The notes beneath the pieces are model-generated. The model was not told the DNA's origin and did no database searches. It saw only the letters and a list, made by a program, of their open reading frames with translations. The position numbers were made by a program, and so were the translations under genes. DNA of 64,000 bases from Sulfitobacter sp. SK011. Lineage in GTDB: Bacteria; Pseudomonadota; Alphaproteobacteria; Rhodobacterales; Rhodobacteraceae. The stretch is from the NCBI RefSeq assembly GCF_003352065.1, contig NZ_CP025803.1:2459574-2523573 (forward strand), in the 5' to 3' direction. Shown in pieces: positions 41,613 to 51,756 of this stretch; within the stretch, counting starts at the first letter, position 1, and the number at the start of each line of letters is the position of its first letter.

Positions 41613-41999
41613 ATGGATCTGAAATTTCACCATGTCGCAATTATTGTAAGTGATTACGAGACGTCCAAACGGTTTTACACTGAGACACTCGGTCTGCCAG
41701 TCATCCTTGAGACCTATCGGGAGGAGCGGCGCTCATGGAAACTTGACCTGCAGCTCAGCGATGGCGGACAACTGGAGGTTTTCAGTTTTCCCAGCACGCC
41801 CGAGAGACCGACACAACCAGAGGCCTGTGGCTTACGGCATCTTGCCTTTCGGGTCTTGGACCTTGACGCTTCCATGCGGTTGCTATCGTCGAAAGACGTC
41901 GCAATGGAACACGTCAGAATCGATGAAAACACCGGGGCGAGATTCACTTTCTTTGCCGATCCGGATGGGCTGCCCATCGAACTTTACGAAATGAGTTAA
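41613..41999 (+). CDS. VOC-family protein, glyoxalase-like (YaeR type)
   Basis: 128 residues forming two beta-alpha-beta-beta-beta modules. The N-terminal FHHVAIIVSDYETSKRFYTE supplies the first metal-ligand His; SDGGQLEVFSFP and GLRHLAFRVLDLD continue the fold; DPDGLPIELYEMS gives the C-terminal Glu ligand. The YaeR/SMU1112c subgroup is of unknown function. It stands alone between the integrase graveyard and the LacI-regulated cluster. Confidence 0.85.
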   Translation: MDLKFHHVAIIVSDYETSKRFYTETLGLPVILETYREERRSWKLDLQLSDGGQLEVFSFPSTPERPTQPEACGLRHLAFRVLDLDASMRLLSSKDVAMEHVRIDENTGARFTFFADPDGLPIELYEMS

Positions 42000-42057
42000 G
42001 GAATAATCTTACTAATTTCATGACGTTACAGCGTTAAATTTTTTTCCTTGCGAAAAT

Positions 42058-42069
42058 TGGAACGTTCCA
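42058..42069. promoter_or_regulatory. LacI-type operator, site 1
   Basis: TGGAACGTTCCA is a perfect 12-bp palindrome with central CG, typical of LacI-family operators. Identical copies occur at 42081-42092 and 54757-54768, all upstream of genes in the cluster that contains a LacI-family regulator gene. Confidence 0.8.
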
Positions 42070-42080
42070 GTAACAATTTA

Positions 42081-42092
42081 TGGAACGTTCCA
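42081..42092. promoter_or_regulatory. LacI-type operator, site 2
   Basis: The second TGGAACGTTCCA is 23 bases centre-to-centre from site 1, about two helical turns, so two repressor dimers could lie on the same face of the DNA. It overlaps an upstream in-frame ATG (42080), which argues that translation begins at 42131. Confidence 0.8.
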
Positions 42093-42130
42093 GCCCCTAC
42101 ATGCAGGGATTGGACACTCGGGGGGCTACA

Positions 42131-43702
42131 ATGAGTAAGATCGTTCCAGTCAGTGAGGCTGTCGGCCGTATTCCGGACGCCGCGATCTTGTCTGTTTCGT
42201 CGTCCTCGACCCTTGGATGCCCGGATGCTGTTCTAAAGGCAATCGGTGATCGGTTTGCGCACGAGGGACATCCGCGCGGCATTACATCTTTGCATCCAAT
42301 TGCGGCGGGCGACGTCTATGGCGTCAAAGGGATGGATCATATTGCAAAAGATGGCTTGCTGACCCGTGTTCTTGCCGGTTCGTATCCATCCGGCCCCTCA
42401 AGCGTTGAAATGCCGGAAATCTGGAAGATGATCGTCGATAACCGTGTCGCGGCATACAACGTTCCCTCGGGCATCATGTTTGATATGCACCGAGAGGCCG
42501 CAGCGCACCGTCCCGGCGTTCTGACCAAGGTCGGCCTGGACACCTTCGTAGATCCCAAAAGGCAAGGCTGCGCGATGAACGATCTGGGTGCTGCGGCACC
42601 GATCGTGTCCCGCACCGATTTCGCCGGTGAAACCTGGCTGCATTTTCCCAATGTCGTGCCGAACGTCGCGATTATCCGGGCCACCACAGCGGATGAACGG
42701 GGCAACCTGACCTATGAACATGAAGGCGCATATCTGGGCGGGCTGGAACAGGCGATCTGCGTGCGAAACAATGGCGGACTGGTCATCGCGCAGGTCAAAC
42801 GGGTGACCGCAGCAGGCAGCCTGCGCCCCCATGACGTGCGTGTGCCCGGACATCTGGTCGATTGCATTGTGGTCGATCCCGATCAAAAGCAGACCACGGA
42901 AACACAATATGACCCGGCAATATCTGGCGAAGTCATGCGCCCATGGGACAGTTTCGGTCTGCCAGAGCATGGGGTGGAAAAAGTCATCGCGCGCCGTGCC
43001 GCGCAAGAGTTGCGTCGCGGCATGACCGCCAATCTGGGCTTTGGCATCAGCGCAATGATCCCCCGCGTTCTATTGGAAGAAGGGCATCAAGACGCGGTGA
43101 CATGGGCGATTGAACAGGGTGCCGTCGGCGGCATACCCCTGACCGGCTTTGCGTTTGGCTGTGCGTCAAACGCCGACGCTTTCATGCCGTCCCCACAGCA
43201 GTTCATCTATTTCCAAGGCGCGGGATTCGACATCTCGTTCCTGTCATTCCTAGAGGTCGATACCCTTGGGAACGTCAACGTCTCAAAGCTTGGCAAAAAA
43301 CCTTATCTGACCGCTGGTTGTGGCGGGTTCGTGGACATTACTGCGCGCGCAAAAAACATCGTCTTCTCCGGCTGGTTCGAGGCCGGGGCCAAGATCAACC
43401 TGACGGGGAACGGCATCGACATCGCCGCTCCCGGCAAATTCACCAAAATGGTGGATGAGGTTGAGCATGTCACATTCTCGGGCCCTCGCGCAGTTGAGCA
43501 GGGGCAAAACGTGATCTACGTCACCGAGCGCTGCGTGATCCGATTGACGGAAAACGGCTTGGTGGCCACCGAAATCATGCCGGGCATTGATCCGCAAAAA
43601 CATATCGTGGGTCCATCCAAGGGCCGTGTCCAGGTGGCGGAAAACGCCACCACCATGCCCAAATCTCTCTTGGCCGAAGCGCCAATGGGCCTGACGCTGT
43701 GA
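42131..43702 (+). CDS. Fused alpha-beta acyl-CoA:acetate/3-keto-acid CoA-transferase
   Basis: 523 residues, a class I CoA-transferase with both subunits in one chain. The N-terminal half begins MSKIVPVSEAVGRIPDAAIL. The C-terminal half has GMTANLGFGISAMIPRVLLE and the catalytic motif WAIEQGAVGGIP, where the Glu forms the thioester. It transfers CoA to a carboxylic acid, here presumably the acid made by the neighbouring dehydrogenases. It is the first gene of the operon, with its start 38 bases after operator 2 and overlapping the next gene by four bases. Confidence 0.9.
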   Translation: MSKIVPVSEAVGRIPDAAILSVSSSSTLGCPDAVLKAIGDRFAHEGHPRGITSLHPIAAGDVYGVKGMDHIAKDGLLTRVLAGSYPSGPSSVEMPEIWKMIVDNRVAAYNVPSGIMFDMHREAAAHRPGVLTKVGLDTFVDPKRQGCAMNDLGAAAPIVSRTDFAGETWLHFPNVVPNVAIIRATTADERGNLTYEHEGAYLGGLEQAICVRNNGGLVIAQVKRVTAAGSLRPHDVRVPGHLVDCIVVDPDQKQTTETQYDPAISGEVMRPWDSFGLPEHGVEKVIARRAAQELRRGMTANLGFGISAMIPRVLLEEGHQDAVTWAIEQGAVGGIPLTGFAFGCASNADAFMPSPQQFIYFQGAGFDISFLSFLEVDTLGNVNVSKLGKKPYLTAGCGGFVDITARAKNIVFSGWFEAGAKINLTGNGIDIAAPGKFTKMVDEVEHVTFSGPRAVEQGQNVIYVTERCVIRLTENGLVATEIMPGIDPQKHIVGPSKGRVQVAENATTMPKSLLAEAPMGLTL

Positions 43703-44466
43703 GCACGGTGACCTGCACATACGACGACGGCGCTGCTGTCCTGACGCTGTGCAACCCGGCAAAGTTGAACGCGCTGACCACGGATATGCTGCACCAGCTT
43801 GAGGCGCATTTGACCGATCTTGACTGCAACAGCGACGTGCGCGCCGTCATCGTGACCGGTGAAGGGCCAAGGGCATTCTGTTGCGGTGCCGATATTGCCG
43901 AATGGGGGCCCCTCGCCCCGGCGGAGTTCGCCCGCAACTGGGTCCGCGACGGGCACCGGGTCTTTGATCGACTGGCCCGCTTGTCCAAGCCAACAATTGG
44001 CGCGCTGAACGGGCATGCCTTTGGCGGTGGACTGGAACTTGCCGCCTGTTGCGATATCCGCGTAATGGCCCCCCGCGCCACGCTTGCATTGCCAGAGGCA
44101 AAAGTCGGCATTGTGCCGGGCTGGTCCGGCACCCAACGGGTGGCGCGCTTGCTGCCGGAAGCTGTGGTCAAGGAAATGGCGCTCTTTGGTCGCCGCATCT
44201 CTGCTGAAAGGGCCTTTGCACTGGGGTTTGCCGCTGAGGTGGTTGAGGATCCCATGATCTGGGCCCAGGACATTGTCGCAACGCTCACCGACATATCCCC
44301 ACGCGCCAATGAAATTGCCAAAGCCATGATCCATGGTGCGGTGGGCGAAGATCGCGCCGCCGCGATTGAAATGCTGGGCAGTGCTGCTGCCGCCGCAAGC
44401 GCTGACCGCGACGAAGGCGTTCAAGCCTTCATCGAAAAGCGTTCCCCTAAATTCAACGGACAGTGA
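43699..44466 (+). CDS. Enoyl-CoA hydratase/isomerase family protein
   Basis: 255 residues with a GTG start overlapping the CoA-transferase stop. It has the crotonase oxyanion-hole blocks GPRAFCCGADIAEW and GHAFGGGLELAACCDIRVMA. LALPEAKVGIVPGWSGTQRV contains the first catalytic Glu region. It probably hydrates or isomerises the CoA thioester formed by the preceding enzyme. Coupled to its neighbours; the aldehyde dehydrogenase starts three bases after its stop. Confidence 0.9.
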   Translation: MSTVTCTYDDGAAVLTLCNPAKLNALTTDMLHQLEAHLTDLDCNSDVRAVIVTGEGPRAFCCGADIAEWGPLAPAEFARNWVRDGHRVFDRLARLSKPTIGALNGHAFGGGLELAACCDIRVMAPRATLALPEAKVGIVPGWSGTQRVARLLPEAVVKEMALFGRRISAERAFALGFAAEVVEDPMIWAQDIVATLTDISPRANEIAKAMIHGAVGEDRAAAIEMLGSAAAAASADRDEGVQAFIEKRSPKFNGQ

Positions 44467-44469
44467 CCC

Positions 44470-45990
44470 ATGAAAGACCTCACAATCAACGACGCGATTG
44501 ATTTCGATCTTCCCTCGCCTTTCATCGGCAGGCACTTGATTGCCGGTGAATGGGTTGAAAGCGCGGAGACGTTTGAGCGCGTGTCGCCTTCCCACGGCAC
44601 CGTGGTCAGCGTCTGCGCACAAGGCGATGAGGCGGTGACCGAGAAAGCGATCAATGCGGCGCGCGGTGCGTTTGCGGCCGGCACCTGGAGCCGTATTTCT
44701 GGCAAGGACCGCGCCGCGGTCTTATTGAAAGTTGCGGACCTGATCGAGGCAAATATCGACCGCATTGCGCTGCTTGAAACATTGGAAAGCGGCAAACCGA
44801 TTTCCCAATCGCGCGGTGAAGTTGGCGGTGCGGCGGACCTGTGGCGCTTTGCTGCGTCTCTGGCGCGCACGGCTCATGGTGACAGCCACAACACACTGGG
44901 CGCGGACATGTTGGGCGTTGTGATCAAAGATCCGATTGGCGTTGTGTCGATCATCACGCCATGGAATTTCCCATTCTGGATCTTGTCCCAAAAGCTGCCC
45001 TTCGCACTTGCCGCAGGCTGCACCGTCGTTGTGAAACCGTCCGAAATGACACCGTCATCCACGGTGATGATGGGCGAATTGCTGCTGGAGGCCGGATTGC
45101 CCGCAGGTGTCTGCAACATCGTCCTGGGCCATGGCCAGCCCGTGGGCAGCATGATGTCATCCCACAAGGATGTAGACATGGTGACATTCACCGGATCAAC
45201 AGCGGTCGGCAAGCTGATCACGCAGGCCGCGTCCGGCACGCTGAAAAAGGTGGCGCTGGAACTGGGTGGCAAGAACCCGCAGGTGATCTGCCCCGATGCC
45301 GATCTGGAAAGTGCCGCTGATGCCGTCACGTTTGGCGTCTATTTCAACGTTGGGCAGTGCTGCAATTCCTCAAGCCGGATCATCGTGCATGAAGATATCG
45401 CAGAGGATTTCGTGGCCCGCGTTGTGGCCCTGTCGCGCAAGGTGAAATTCGGTGATCCGCTTGATCCCGACACGCAGGTCGGTGCCATCGTGACGGCCGA
45501 ACACAATGCCAAGATTGACACTTACGTTCAGGCCGCGATTGCAGAGGGTGCAACACTGGAACTGGGCGGTGGTGTGCTGCCTGTTGGTGGTCTTGGCGAA
45601 CAGTTTTACCAACCCACGGTTGTCAGTGGCGTCTTGCCCAGCATGGCAATTGCGCGCGAAGAGGTCTTTGGCCCGGTTCTGGTTGTGCTGACCTACCGCA
45701 CCCTCGACGAGGCCATCGCGCTGACAAATGACAGCGACTACGGGCTTTCGGCTGGGATCTGGAGCGAGAATATTCATACCTGTCTTGAATTTGCGCGGCG
45801 CGCTCAGGCGGGCACGGTCTGGACGAACACCTGGATGGACGGCTATCCTGAACTTGCGTTTGGCGGTGTCAAACAATCAGGTCAAGGCCGCGAGATCGGC
45901 CACTACGGATTTGAAGAATTTCTCGAGGTAAAATCGCTGGTTATGCGCGTCGGGCGCAGCCGGACACCTTGGGTAAAACAAGACGCTTAA
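44470..45990 (+). CDS. NAD(P)-dependent aldehyde dehydrogenase
   Basis: 506 residues. [20 protein letters not shown] gives the conserved Asn, [11 protein letters not shown] the cofactor motif, [13 protein letters not shown] the general-base Glu, and [13 protein letters not shown] the catalytic Cys. [12 protein letters not shown] and [20 protein letters not shown] close the fold. It is complete. It probably oxidises the aldehyde made by one of the GMC dehydrogenases of this cluster to an acid for CoA activation. Confidence 0.92.
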   Translation: MKDLTINDAIDFDLPSPFIGRHLIAGEWVESAETFERVSPSHGTVVSVCAQGDEAVTEKAINAARGAFAAGTWSRISGKDRAAVLLKVADLIEANIDRIALLETLESGKPISQSRGEVGGAADLWRFAASLARTAHGDSHNTLGADMLGVVIKDPIGVVSIITPWNFPFWILSQKLPFALAAGCTVVVKPSEMTPSSTVMMGELLLEAGLPAGVCNIVLGHGQPVGSMMSSHKDVDMVTFTGSTAVGKLITQAASGTLKKVALELGGKNPQVICPDADLESAADAVTFGVYFNVGQCCNSSSRIIVHEDIAEDFVARVVALSRKVKFGDPLDPDTQVGAIVTAEHNAKIDTYVQAAIAEGATLELGGGVLPVGGLGEQFYQPTVVSGVLPSMAIAREEVFGPVLVVLTYRTLDEAIALTNDSDYGLSAGIWSENIHTCLEFARRAQAGTVWTNTWMDGYPELAFGGVKQSGQGREIGHYGFEEFLEVKSLVMRVGRSRTPWVKQDA

Positions 45991-46031
45991 GACAGGCGTC
46001 AAAACACGAAACGCAATTATGGGAGGATACC

Positions 46032-47291
46032 ATGCGTTCATTCTTGAAAACGAAAACAGCGATTGCGCTCGCTTTGTCCGTCACCGCGGGCACTGCGGTT
46101 GCTGATAGCCACAGTGGTGTTGAAGTTCTGCACTGGTGGACATCCGGTGGTGAAGCGGCAGCACTCAATGTGTTGAAAGACGACCTCGAAAGCCAGGGCA
46201 TCGGCTGGACCGATATGCCCGTCGCCGGTGGCGGTGGTGAGCAGGCCATGACGGTTCTGCGCGCGCGCGTCACAGCGGGCAACGCGCCAACCGCCGTTCA
46301 AGGTCTCGGCTTTGACATCCTCGACTGGGCGAAACAGGGGTCGTTGGCGAACCTCAATGATGTGGCAGCGGCTGAAGGTTGGGACGATGTCGTGCCCGCA
46401 GCCTTGCAGCAATTTGCCAAAGTTGACGGCGCATGGGTTTCTGCACCTGTAAACGTTCACTCTACCAACTGGGTCTGGGCCAACAAGGCGGTTCTGGATG
46501 CCAATGGCATCGCGATGCCCGAAACATGGGAAGATTTCGTCGCGGCAATGGAGACTTTGTCCGCAGCGGGCATCACCCCGATTGCCCATGGCGGTCAGGC
46601 CTGGCAGGAAGCCACCGTTTTTGATGCGGTTGCCATGTCTGTACTTGGGCCAGACGGCTACAAGGCGGCGTTCATCGACCTTGATCCAGCGGTTCTGGGC
46701 GGTGACGGCATGAAAGAAGCCTTTGACCGCATGGCCGTGATCCGCGCCAATGTGGACGATAACTTTTCGGGCCGCGACTGGAACCTTGCAACAGCCATGG
46801 TCATCAATGGCGAAGCTGGTTTCCAGATGATGGGCGACTGGGCGAAGGGTGAATTCATCAACGCAGGCAAAGTCCCCGGCGAGGATTTCCTGTGTTTCCG
46901 CTTCCCCGGCACATCTGAACAGGTCACATTCAATGCCGACCAGTTCATGATGTTCGACCAAGGCGGTGACGTGTCCGCCGAGCAGGCCGCATTGGCAACA
47001 GCGATCCTGTCGCCGTCGTTCCAATCAGCCTTCAATGTGGTCAAAGGCTCCGTTCCTGCACGCACCGATGTGTCTAACGAGGCATTCGATGCCTGCGGTC
47101 AGAAAGGCATGGCGGACTTGGCTGCTGCTGCGGCAAGCAACAACCTTTTTGGGTCCATGGCACATGGGCACGCCAATGAGGCATCCGTCAAGAACGCGAT
47201 GTATGACGTGATCACCGCGCATTTTAACGGCGAGTACGACAGCGAAACGGCTGTCCAGGAACTCGTCGATGCGGTCGAAATCGCCAAGTAA
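46032..47291 (+). CDS. ABC transporter sugar-type substrate-binding protein
   Basis: 419 residues. A signal peptide ([20 protein letters not shown], cleaved near AVA-DSH) is followed by a family-1 solute-binding fold: [76 protein letters not shown]. It binds a carbohydrate-like substrate in the periplasm. ATG 46032 follows GGGAGGAT. It is followed by two permeases and an ATPase, with a strong stem-loop right after its stop, as is common for the abundant binding protein. Confidence 0.92.
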   Translation: MRSFLKTKTAIALALSVTAGTAVADSHSGVEVLHWWTSGGEAAALNVLKDDLESQGIGWTDMPVAGGGGEQAMTVLRARVTAGNAPTAVQGLGFDILDWAKQGSLANLNDVAAAEGWDDVVPAALQQFAKVDGAWVSAPVNVHSTNWVWANKAVLDANGIAMPETWEDFVAAMETLSAAGITPIAHGGQAWQEATVFDAVAMSVLGPDGYKAAFIDLDPAVLGGDGMKEAFDRMAVIRANVDDNFSGRDWNLATAMVINGEAGFQMMGDWAKGEFINAGKVPGEDFLCFRFPGTSEQVTFNADQFMMFDQGGDVSAEQAALATAILSPSFQSAFNVVKGSVPARTDVSNEAFDACGQKGMADLAAAAASNNLFGSMAHGHANEASVKNAMYDVITAHFNGEYDSETAVQELVDAVEIAK

Positions 47292-47303
47292 CCACCACGC
47301 GGG

Positions 47304-47328
47304 CGGGGCAGCAAAAATTGTTGCCCCG
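47304..47328 (+). promoter_or_regulatory. Intercistronic stem-loop between binding protein and permease genes
   Basis: CGGGGCAGCAA (47304-47314) pairs with TTGTTGCCCCG (47318-47328), 11 pairs with one G-U, and an AAA loop. It has no T-run, so it is probably a 3' stabiliser of the binding-protein mRNA or a partial attenuator that gives higher expression of the binding protein than of the permeases. Confidence 0.65.
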
Positions 47329-47370
47329 TCCCTACCCTGCCCCGTCACATGAGCACAAGGAGGCTACTTT

Positions 47371-48264
47371 ATGCCCCTGTCCGCCAACGCAGACTTTAAA
47401 ACACGGTTTCAGCATTGGTTGCCAAAGCTGGTACTGTCGCCATCCTTGGCGATGGTGTTGGTGTTCGTCTACGGGTTCATTCTGTTCTCGGTGTATCTGT
47501 CCTTTACCGACAGCCGGTTGCTGCCGTCATTCGGTTGGGTGGGCTGGGAAAATTACTCAAAGCTTTGGCGTCTGAGCCACTGGGAAACATCGATCACCAA
47601 TATGGGCATTTTCGCCGCCCTCTATATCGGGATCTGCACAGTTCTGGGTCTTGGCCTCGCCATCTTCCTTGATCAGAAAATTCGCGGCGAAGGCATGATC
47701 CGCACAATCTATCTCTATCCGATGGCGCTCAGTTTCATCGTGACAGGCACCGCCTGGAAGTGGTTCCTTGATCCCGGGATCGGTCTTGAAAATGTCATGC
47801 AAAGCTGGGGTTGGACCAGTTTCGAATTCGACTGGATCAAGAACCGCGACTTTGCGATCTATACCGTTGTCCTGGCGGCGGTCTGGCAGACCAGCGGGTT
47901 TGTCATGGCAATGTTCCTGGCCGGGCTGCGCGGCATCGACAACGAAATCCTCAAGGCCGCCCAGATGGACGGCGCGTCCAACTGGAACCTGTATCGACGG
48001 ATCATCATTCCGCAATTGCGCCCTGCATTTCTGTCGGCTTTCGTGATCCTGAGCCATCTGGCGATCAAGACCTTCGATCTGGTCATCGCGCTGACCGGAG
48101 GGGGACCGGGCCGGGCCACGGAACTGCCTGCGACGTTCATGTATTCCTACACGTTCTCGCGCAACCAGATGGGCATTGGCGCGGCGTCGGCCACGATCAT
48201 GTTGATGACGATTGCGGCGATCATGATCCCCTACCTTTATGCTGAACTGCGGGAGAAGAACTGA
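47371..48264 (+). CDS. ABC transporter permease, MalF type
   Basis: 297 residues, six membrane helices. The EAA loop that docks on the ATPase reads LKAAQMDGASNWNLYRRIII followed by PQLRPAFLSAF. FILFSVYLSFTDSRLLPSFG is the first helix. The start follows AAGGAGG. It overlaps the next permease by one base. Confidence 0.92.
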   Translation: MPLSANADFKTRFQHWLPKLVLSPSLAMVLVFVYGFILFSVYLSFTDSRLLPSFGWVGWENYSKLWRLSHWETSITNMGIFAALYIGICTVLGLGLAIFLDQKIRGEGMIRTIYLYPMALSFIVTGTAWKWFLDPGIGLENVMQSWGWTSFEFDWIKNRDFAIYTVVLAAVWQTSGFVMAMFLAGLRGIDNEILKAAQMDGASNWNLYRRIIIPQLRPAFLSAFVILSHLAIKTFDLVIALTGGGPGRATELPATFMYSYTFSRNQMGIGAASATIMLMTIAAIMIPYLYAELREKN

Positions 48265-49145
48265 TGTCAGTCGCGTCTCAAGATACCGCCATCCGCACGG
48301 GCCGCGTCATGCGCACATTGATCTATCTTGTGCTGCTGCTGTTCGCCCTGTTCTACATGCTGCCGCTCTACGTCATGGTCATCAATTCGGTCAAACCACT
48401 GGACGAGATCACTGGCGGCGGCATGATGAACCTGCCGCAGGTCTTTACGCTTGAACCTTGGGCCAAGGCCTGGTCCTCGGCCCAGATTGGTGTTCAGCCA
48501 ACGGGCCTGTCGCCCTACTTCTGGAATTCGATCAAGATGGTCGTGCCCGCCGTGGCCATTTCGACCGTGCTTGGTGCGCTCAACGGGTATGTGCTGACCA
48601 AATGGCGGTTCAAATACGACACCATCCTGTTCGGGCTGATATTGTTTGCCTGCTTTATCCCGTTTCAGATCGTTCTCATCCCCATGGCAAAGATGCTGGG
48701 GTTGATGGGGCTTGCCGGAACAACCTGGGGTCTGGTGCTTGTGCATGTGGTCTACGGGATCGGCTTCACGACGCTTTATTTCCGCAACTACTATGCCGTC
48801 TTCCCGACAGAGCTGATCCGCGCGGCGCAAATTGATGGTGCCGGTTTCTTTCAGATATTCTGGCGCATCCTGCTACCGTCCTCTGGGCCGATCGCCGTTG
48901 TTTCGGTCATCTGGCAGTTCACCAACATCTGGAACGACTTCCTGTTCGGTGCCTCTTTTGCGGGTGCCGACAGCCAGCCCATGACGGTTGCGCTCAATAA
49001 TCTGGTGCAGGCCAGCCACGGCGTGAAGGAATACAATGTCCATTTCGCCGGTGCCATCCTTGCCGCACTTCCAACACTTCTCGTCTACATCGTCGCGGGC
49101 CGCTATTTCGTGCGCGGTCTGATGGCGGGTTCAGTCAAAGGATAA
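48264..49145 (+). CDS. ABC transporter permease, MalG type
   Basis: 293 residues with six membrane helices. Its EAA loop reads LIRAAQIDGAGFFQIFWRIL followed by LPSSGP. FYMLPLYVMVINSVKPLDEI is the typical MalG start. It forms the transmembrane channel together with the preceding permease. The ATPase gene starts 5 bases after its stop. Confidence 0.92.
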   Translation: MSVASQDTAIRTGRVMRTLIYLVLLLFALFYMLPLYVMVINSVKPLDEITGGGMMNLPQVFTLEPWAKAWSSAQIGVQPTGLSPYFWNSIKMVVPAVAISTVLGALNGYVLTKWRFKYDTILFGLILFACFIPFQIVLIPMAKMLGLMGLAGTTWGLVLVHVVYGIGFTTLYFRNYYAVFPTELIRAAQIDGAGFFQIFWRILLPSSGPIAVVSVIWQFTNIWNDFLFGASFAGADSQPMTVALNNLVQASHGVKEYNVHFAGAILAALPTLLVYIVAGRYFVRGLMAGSVKG

Positions 49146-49150
49146 GACCG

Positions 49151-50263
49151 ATGGGCTTTCTTGATATCGACAACACAACCAAAGCTTACGGATCAGTCGA
49201 GGTTCTGCACAACGTCGACATATCGGTGCAGGAAGGTGAATTCCTTGTGCTTGTTGGCCCGTCCGGATGTGGCAAATCCACCCTGTTGAACATGATTGCG
49301 GGCCTTGAGGAAATCACCAGCGGTGAGATACGCATCAAGGACAATCTGATGAACGGGGTGCATCCGTCCAAGCGCAATATCGCGATGGTGTTCCAGTCCT
49401 ACGCGCTCTACCCCAACATGACCGTGGGCCAGAACATTACCTTTGGGCTTGAAATGCATGGTGTGCCCAAGGCGGAACGGGAAAAGGCCATGAAAGAAGC
49501 GGCCAGCCTGTTACAAATCGAGGCCTTGCTGGACCGTAAACCCGGTGCCTTATCGGGCGGACAGCGTCAGCGGGTGGCGATGGGCCGCGCCCTGGTGCGC
49601 AACCCGGATGTGTTTTTGTTTGACGAACCGCTGTCGAACCTCGACGCCAAGCTGCGCGTGGATATGCGCACCGAGATCAAGAAACTGCACCAGAAACTGG
49701 GCACCACCATCGTCTATGTCACCCATGACCAGATCGAAGCCATGACCCTGTCAACGCGCATTGCCGTGATGAACGGCGGCTATGTCCAGCAGCTTGGAAC
49801 CCCCCAGGAAATTTACGACACACCCGCGAATATTTTTGTCGCAACCTTCATGGGATCGCCCGCGATGAATGTGGTGCAAGCCAAAGTCGCGATGGAAAAC
49901 GGCCGCCCGGTGGCGCAGGTGGCCCTTCATGACGGGGCGCTGGTGGCGCTGCCCTTCAGTCAGGATAATATGGCGGATTGGGCGGGCAAGGACATCTTGC
50001 TCGGCGTCCGCCCCGAGACGATCACCGATGAAGACGCCGCAGACCGCAAGTCGTCCAACATCGCCCGGATGACCAACCGGATTGTGGTCACCGAACCGGC
50101 GGGTTCAGATACTTTCGTGACGATGACACTTGGCGGCAAGGACGTGATCGCGCGCATGCGTTCTGACGCGGATGTGCGTCCGGGCGCGGACTTTGATTTT
50201 GCTGTGAACATGGAAAAGGCTGTTGCCTTTGATCCCAAGACCGAGAACCGGATCGCGCCCTGA
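49151..50263 (+). CDS. ABC transporter ATP-binding protein, MalK/UgpC type
   Basis: 370 residues. Walker A is GPSGCGKSTLLNM, the Q-loop region VFQSYALYPNMTV, the signature LSGGQRQRVAMGRALVRNP, Walker B VFLFDEPLSNLDAKLR, and the switch VYVTHDQIEAMTLS. A C-terminal OB/TOBE domain (about 235-370) may sense regulators. It powers the importer. Its stop overlaps the next gene's ATG (TGATG-type). Confidence 0.94.
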   Translation: MGFLDIDNTTKAYGSVEVLHNVDISVQEGEFLVLVGPSGCGKSTLLNMIAGLEEITSGEIRIKDNLMNGVHPSKRNIAMVFQSYALYPNMTVGQNITFGLEMHGVPKAEREKAMKEAASLLQIEALLDRKPGALSGGQRQRVAMGRALVRNPDVFLFDEPLSNLDAKLRVDMRTEIKKLHQKLGTTIVYVTHDQIEAMTLSTRIAVMNGGYVQQLGTPQEIYDTPANIFVATFMGSPAMNVVQAKVAMENGRPVAQVALHDGALVALPFSQDNMADWAGKDILLGVRPETITDEDAADRKSSNIARMTNRIVVTEPAGSDTFVTMTLGGKDVIARMRSDADVRPGADFDFAVNMEKAVAFDPKTENRIAP

Positions 50264-51756
50264 TGCAGCCCGATCTCGTCATCATCGGCTCTGGCATGGG
50301 CGGGGCGACCTTGGCGGCGGCACTGGCCCCCACAGGGCGGCGGATCCTGATTCTTGAACGCGGAGAGCACCTGCGCCCGTCGCCGCAAGATCGCGACGCG
50401 GCTGCGATTTTTGGCGAAGGTACCTTCCGCAGTGATGAGGATTGGCTTGACGGCACGAACACGCCTTTCAATCCGGGGAACTTTTACAACGTAGGTGGCA
50501 ATTCGAAATTTTACGGCGCGGCGCTGATCCGGTACCGCGAAACCGACTTTGCCCCGGTGCACCATAGGGGGGGGCAAACGCCGGGCTGGCCAATCTCTTA
50601 TGATGATCTTGAACGCGATTATCAGGCGGCAGAGCAGCTTTATGCCGTACGCGGAACCCAAAGCGAAGACCCGACCGAGCCCCCGCATTCCGGCGGTTAT
50701 CCCCATGCTCCTATTCCCGACGAAGCTGACATCGTGGACTTGCGCGCGCGATTGAAGGCCGCGGGCCTGCACCCCTCTTCCATTCCTCTGGGCGTCGATC
50801 TGGCAGAATGGCTCGCTGCGGGGCAGACAACCTGGGATGGCTATCCCAACACGTGCGGTGCCAAGATGGATGCAGAAACCTGCGGGTTGAAAGCCGCATT
50901 GGCCCATCCGAATGTTGAACTGCGCACGGGATGTCGTGTGACAGCGCTTCAAACCGGGACCGATGATCAGATTGCGAGCATTGTCGTAGAGTGCGGCGGC
51001 AGTTCAGAGACGATCAAAACCCCGATCGTCGTCGTCGCCGCTGGCGCGGTGCAAACCGCAGCACTTTTGCTGGCCTCTGCCAACGACAATTGGCACACCG
51101 GGCTGGCCAACCGCTCTGATCAGGTCGGGCGCAACTTCATGAACCATAATTGCTCGGCCCTGTTGGCCTTGCATCCCCTGCGCCGCAATCGTGCAGTGTA
51201 TCAAAAGACCCTGATGCTGAACGATTTTTACCTCGCCTCTGATGGTGCACCCCCTTTGGGCAATGTGCAGATGCTGGGCAAGATCACCGGACCAATCCTT
51301 GCCGCCAATTCAAAGCTTCCCGCATGGCTGGCGGGCTGGATCGCCGCACGCAGCTTTGATTTCTACGCCATGTCCGAAGACCTGCCCAACCCGGACAGCA
51401 GAGTGGCGTTGAAGGCCGGGCAAATCAAACTCGACTGGCAGCGGTCCAATTTGGATGCGCATGAAATGCTGGTGGCCAGGCTGAAACGCGTCTTGCGCCG
51501 CGCGGGGTTCCCGGTTGTTCTGTCGCAATCGTTTGATCGGCGCACCCCGTCGCACCAATGCGGCACGGCACGGATGGGGGCAGACCCGAAATCAAGCGTT
51601 GTTGACACATTCTGCCGCAGCCACGACCACAGAAACCTGTTTATCGTTGACGCCTCTGTTCTGCCCACGTCGGCCGCCGTAAACCCGGCCCTCACGATCG
51701 CTGCTCTCGCACTTCGCGCCGGTCGCCACATCGCGGAAACGGAGTTTGCCGCATGA
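50263..51756 (+). CDS. GMC-family FAD oxidoreductase (first of a tandem pair)
   Basis: 497 residues. The FAD motif is DLVIIGSGMGGATLAAALAP at the N-terminus; GGNSKFYGAALIRYRETDF and the C-terminal CGTARMGADPKSSVVDTFCR plus VDASVLPTSAAVNPALTIAA are GMC_oxred_C features. It is closer to the gluconate/glucoside-type dehydrogenase branch than to choline dehydrogenase. It oxidises an alcohol or ring hydroxyl of the imported compound. It overlaps the following GMC gene by four bases. Confidence 0.88.
   Translation: MQPDLVIIGSGMGGATLAAALAPTGRRILILERGEHLRPSPQDRDAAAIFGEGTFRSDEDWLDGTNTPFNPGNFYNVGGNSKFYGAALIRYRETDFAPVHHRGGQTPGWPISYDDLERDYQAAEQLYAVRGTQSEDPTEPPHSGGYPHAPIPDEADIVDLRARLKAAGLHPSSIPLGVDLAEWLAAGQTTWDGYPNTCGAKMDAETCGLKAALAHPNVELRTGCRVTALQTGTDDQIASIVVECGGSSETIKTPIVVVAAGAVQTAALLLASANDNWHTGLANRSDQVGRNFMNHNCSALLALHPLRRNRAVYQKTLMLNDFYLASDGAPPLGNVQMLGKITGPILAANSKLPAWLAGWIAARSFDFYAMSEDLPNPDSRVALKAGQIKLDWQRSNLDAHEMLVARLKRVLRRAGFPVVLSQSFDRRTPSHQCGTARMGADPKSSVVDTFCRSHDHRNLFIVDASVLPTSAAVNPALTIAALALRAGRHIAETEFAA

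Larger units (their letters stand above)
42048..42130 (+). promoter_or_regulatory. Promoter and leader of the catabolic operon
   Basis: A possible -35 TTGCGA at 42048-42053 is followed 17 bases later by a weak -10-like TAACAAT at 42071. The first operator palindrome fills the spacer exactly and the second lies just downstream, so bound repressor would block RNA polymerase. The -10 match is poor and should be treated as tentative. Confidence 0.4.

Noticed and set aside
42080-42130. Upstream ATG for the CoA-transferase at 42080
   Set aside because: It lies inside operator 2 and would add 17 residues not seen in the family; ATG 42131 has a G-rich ribosome-binding stretch.
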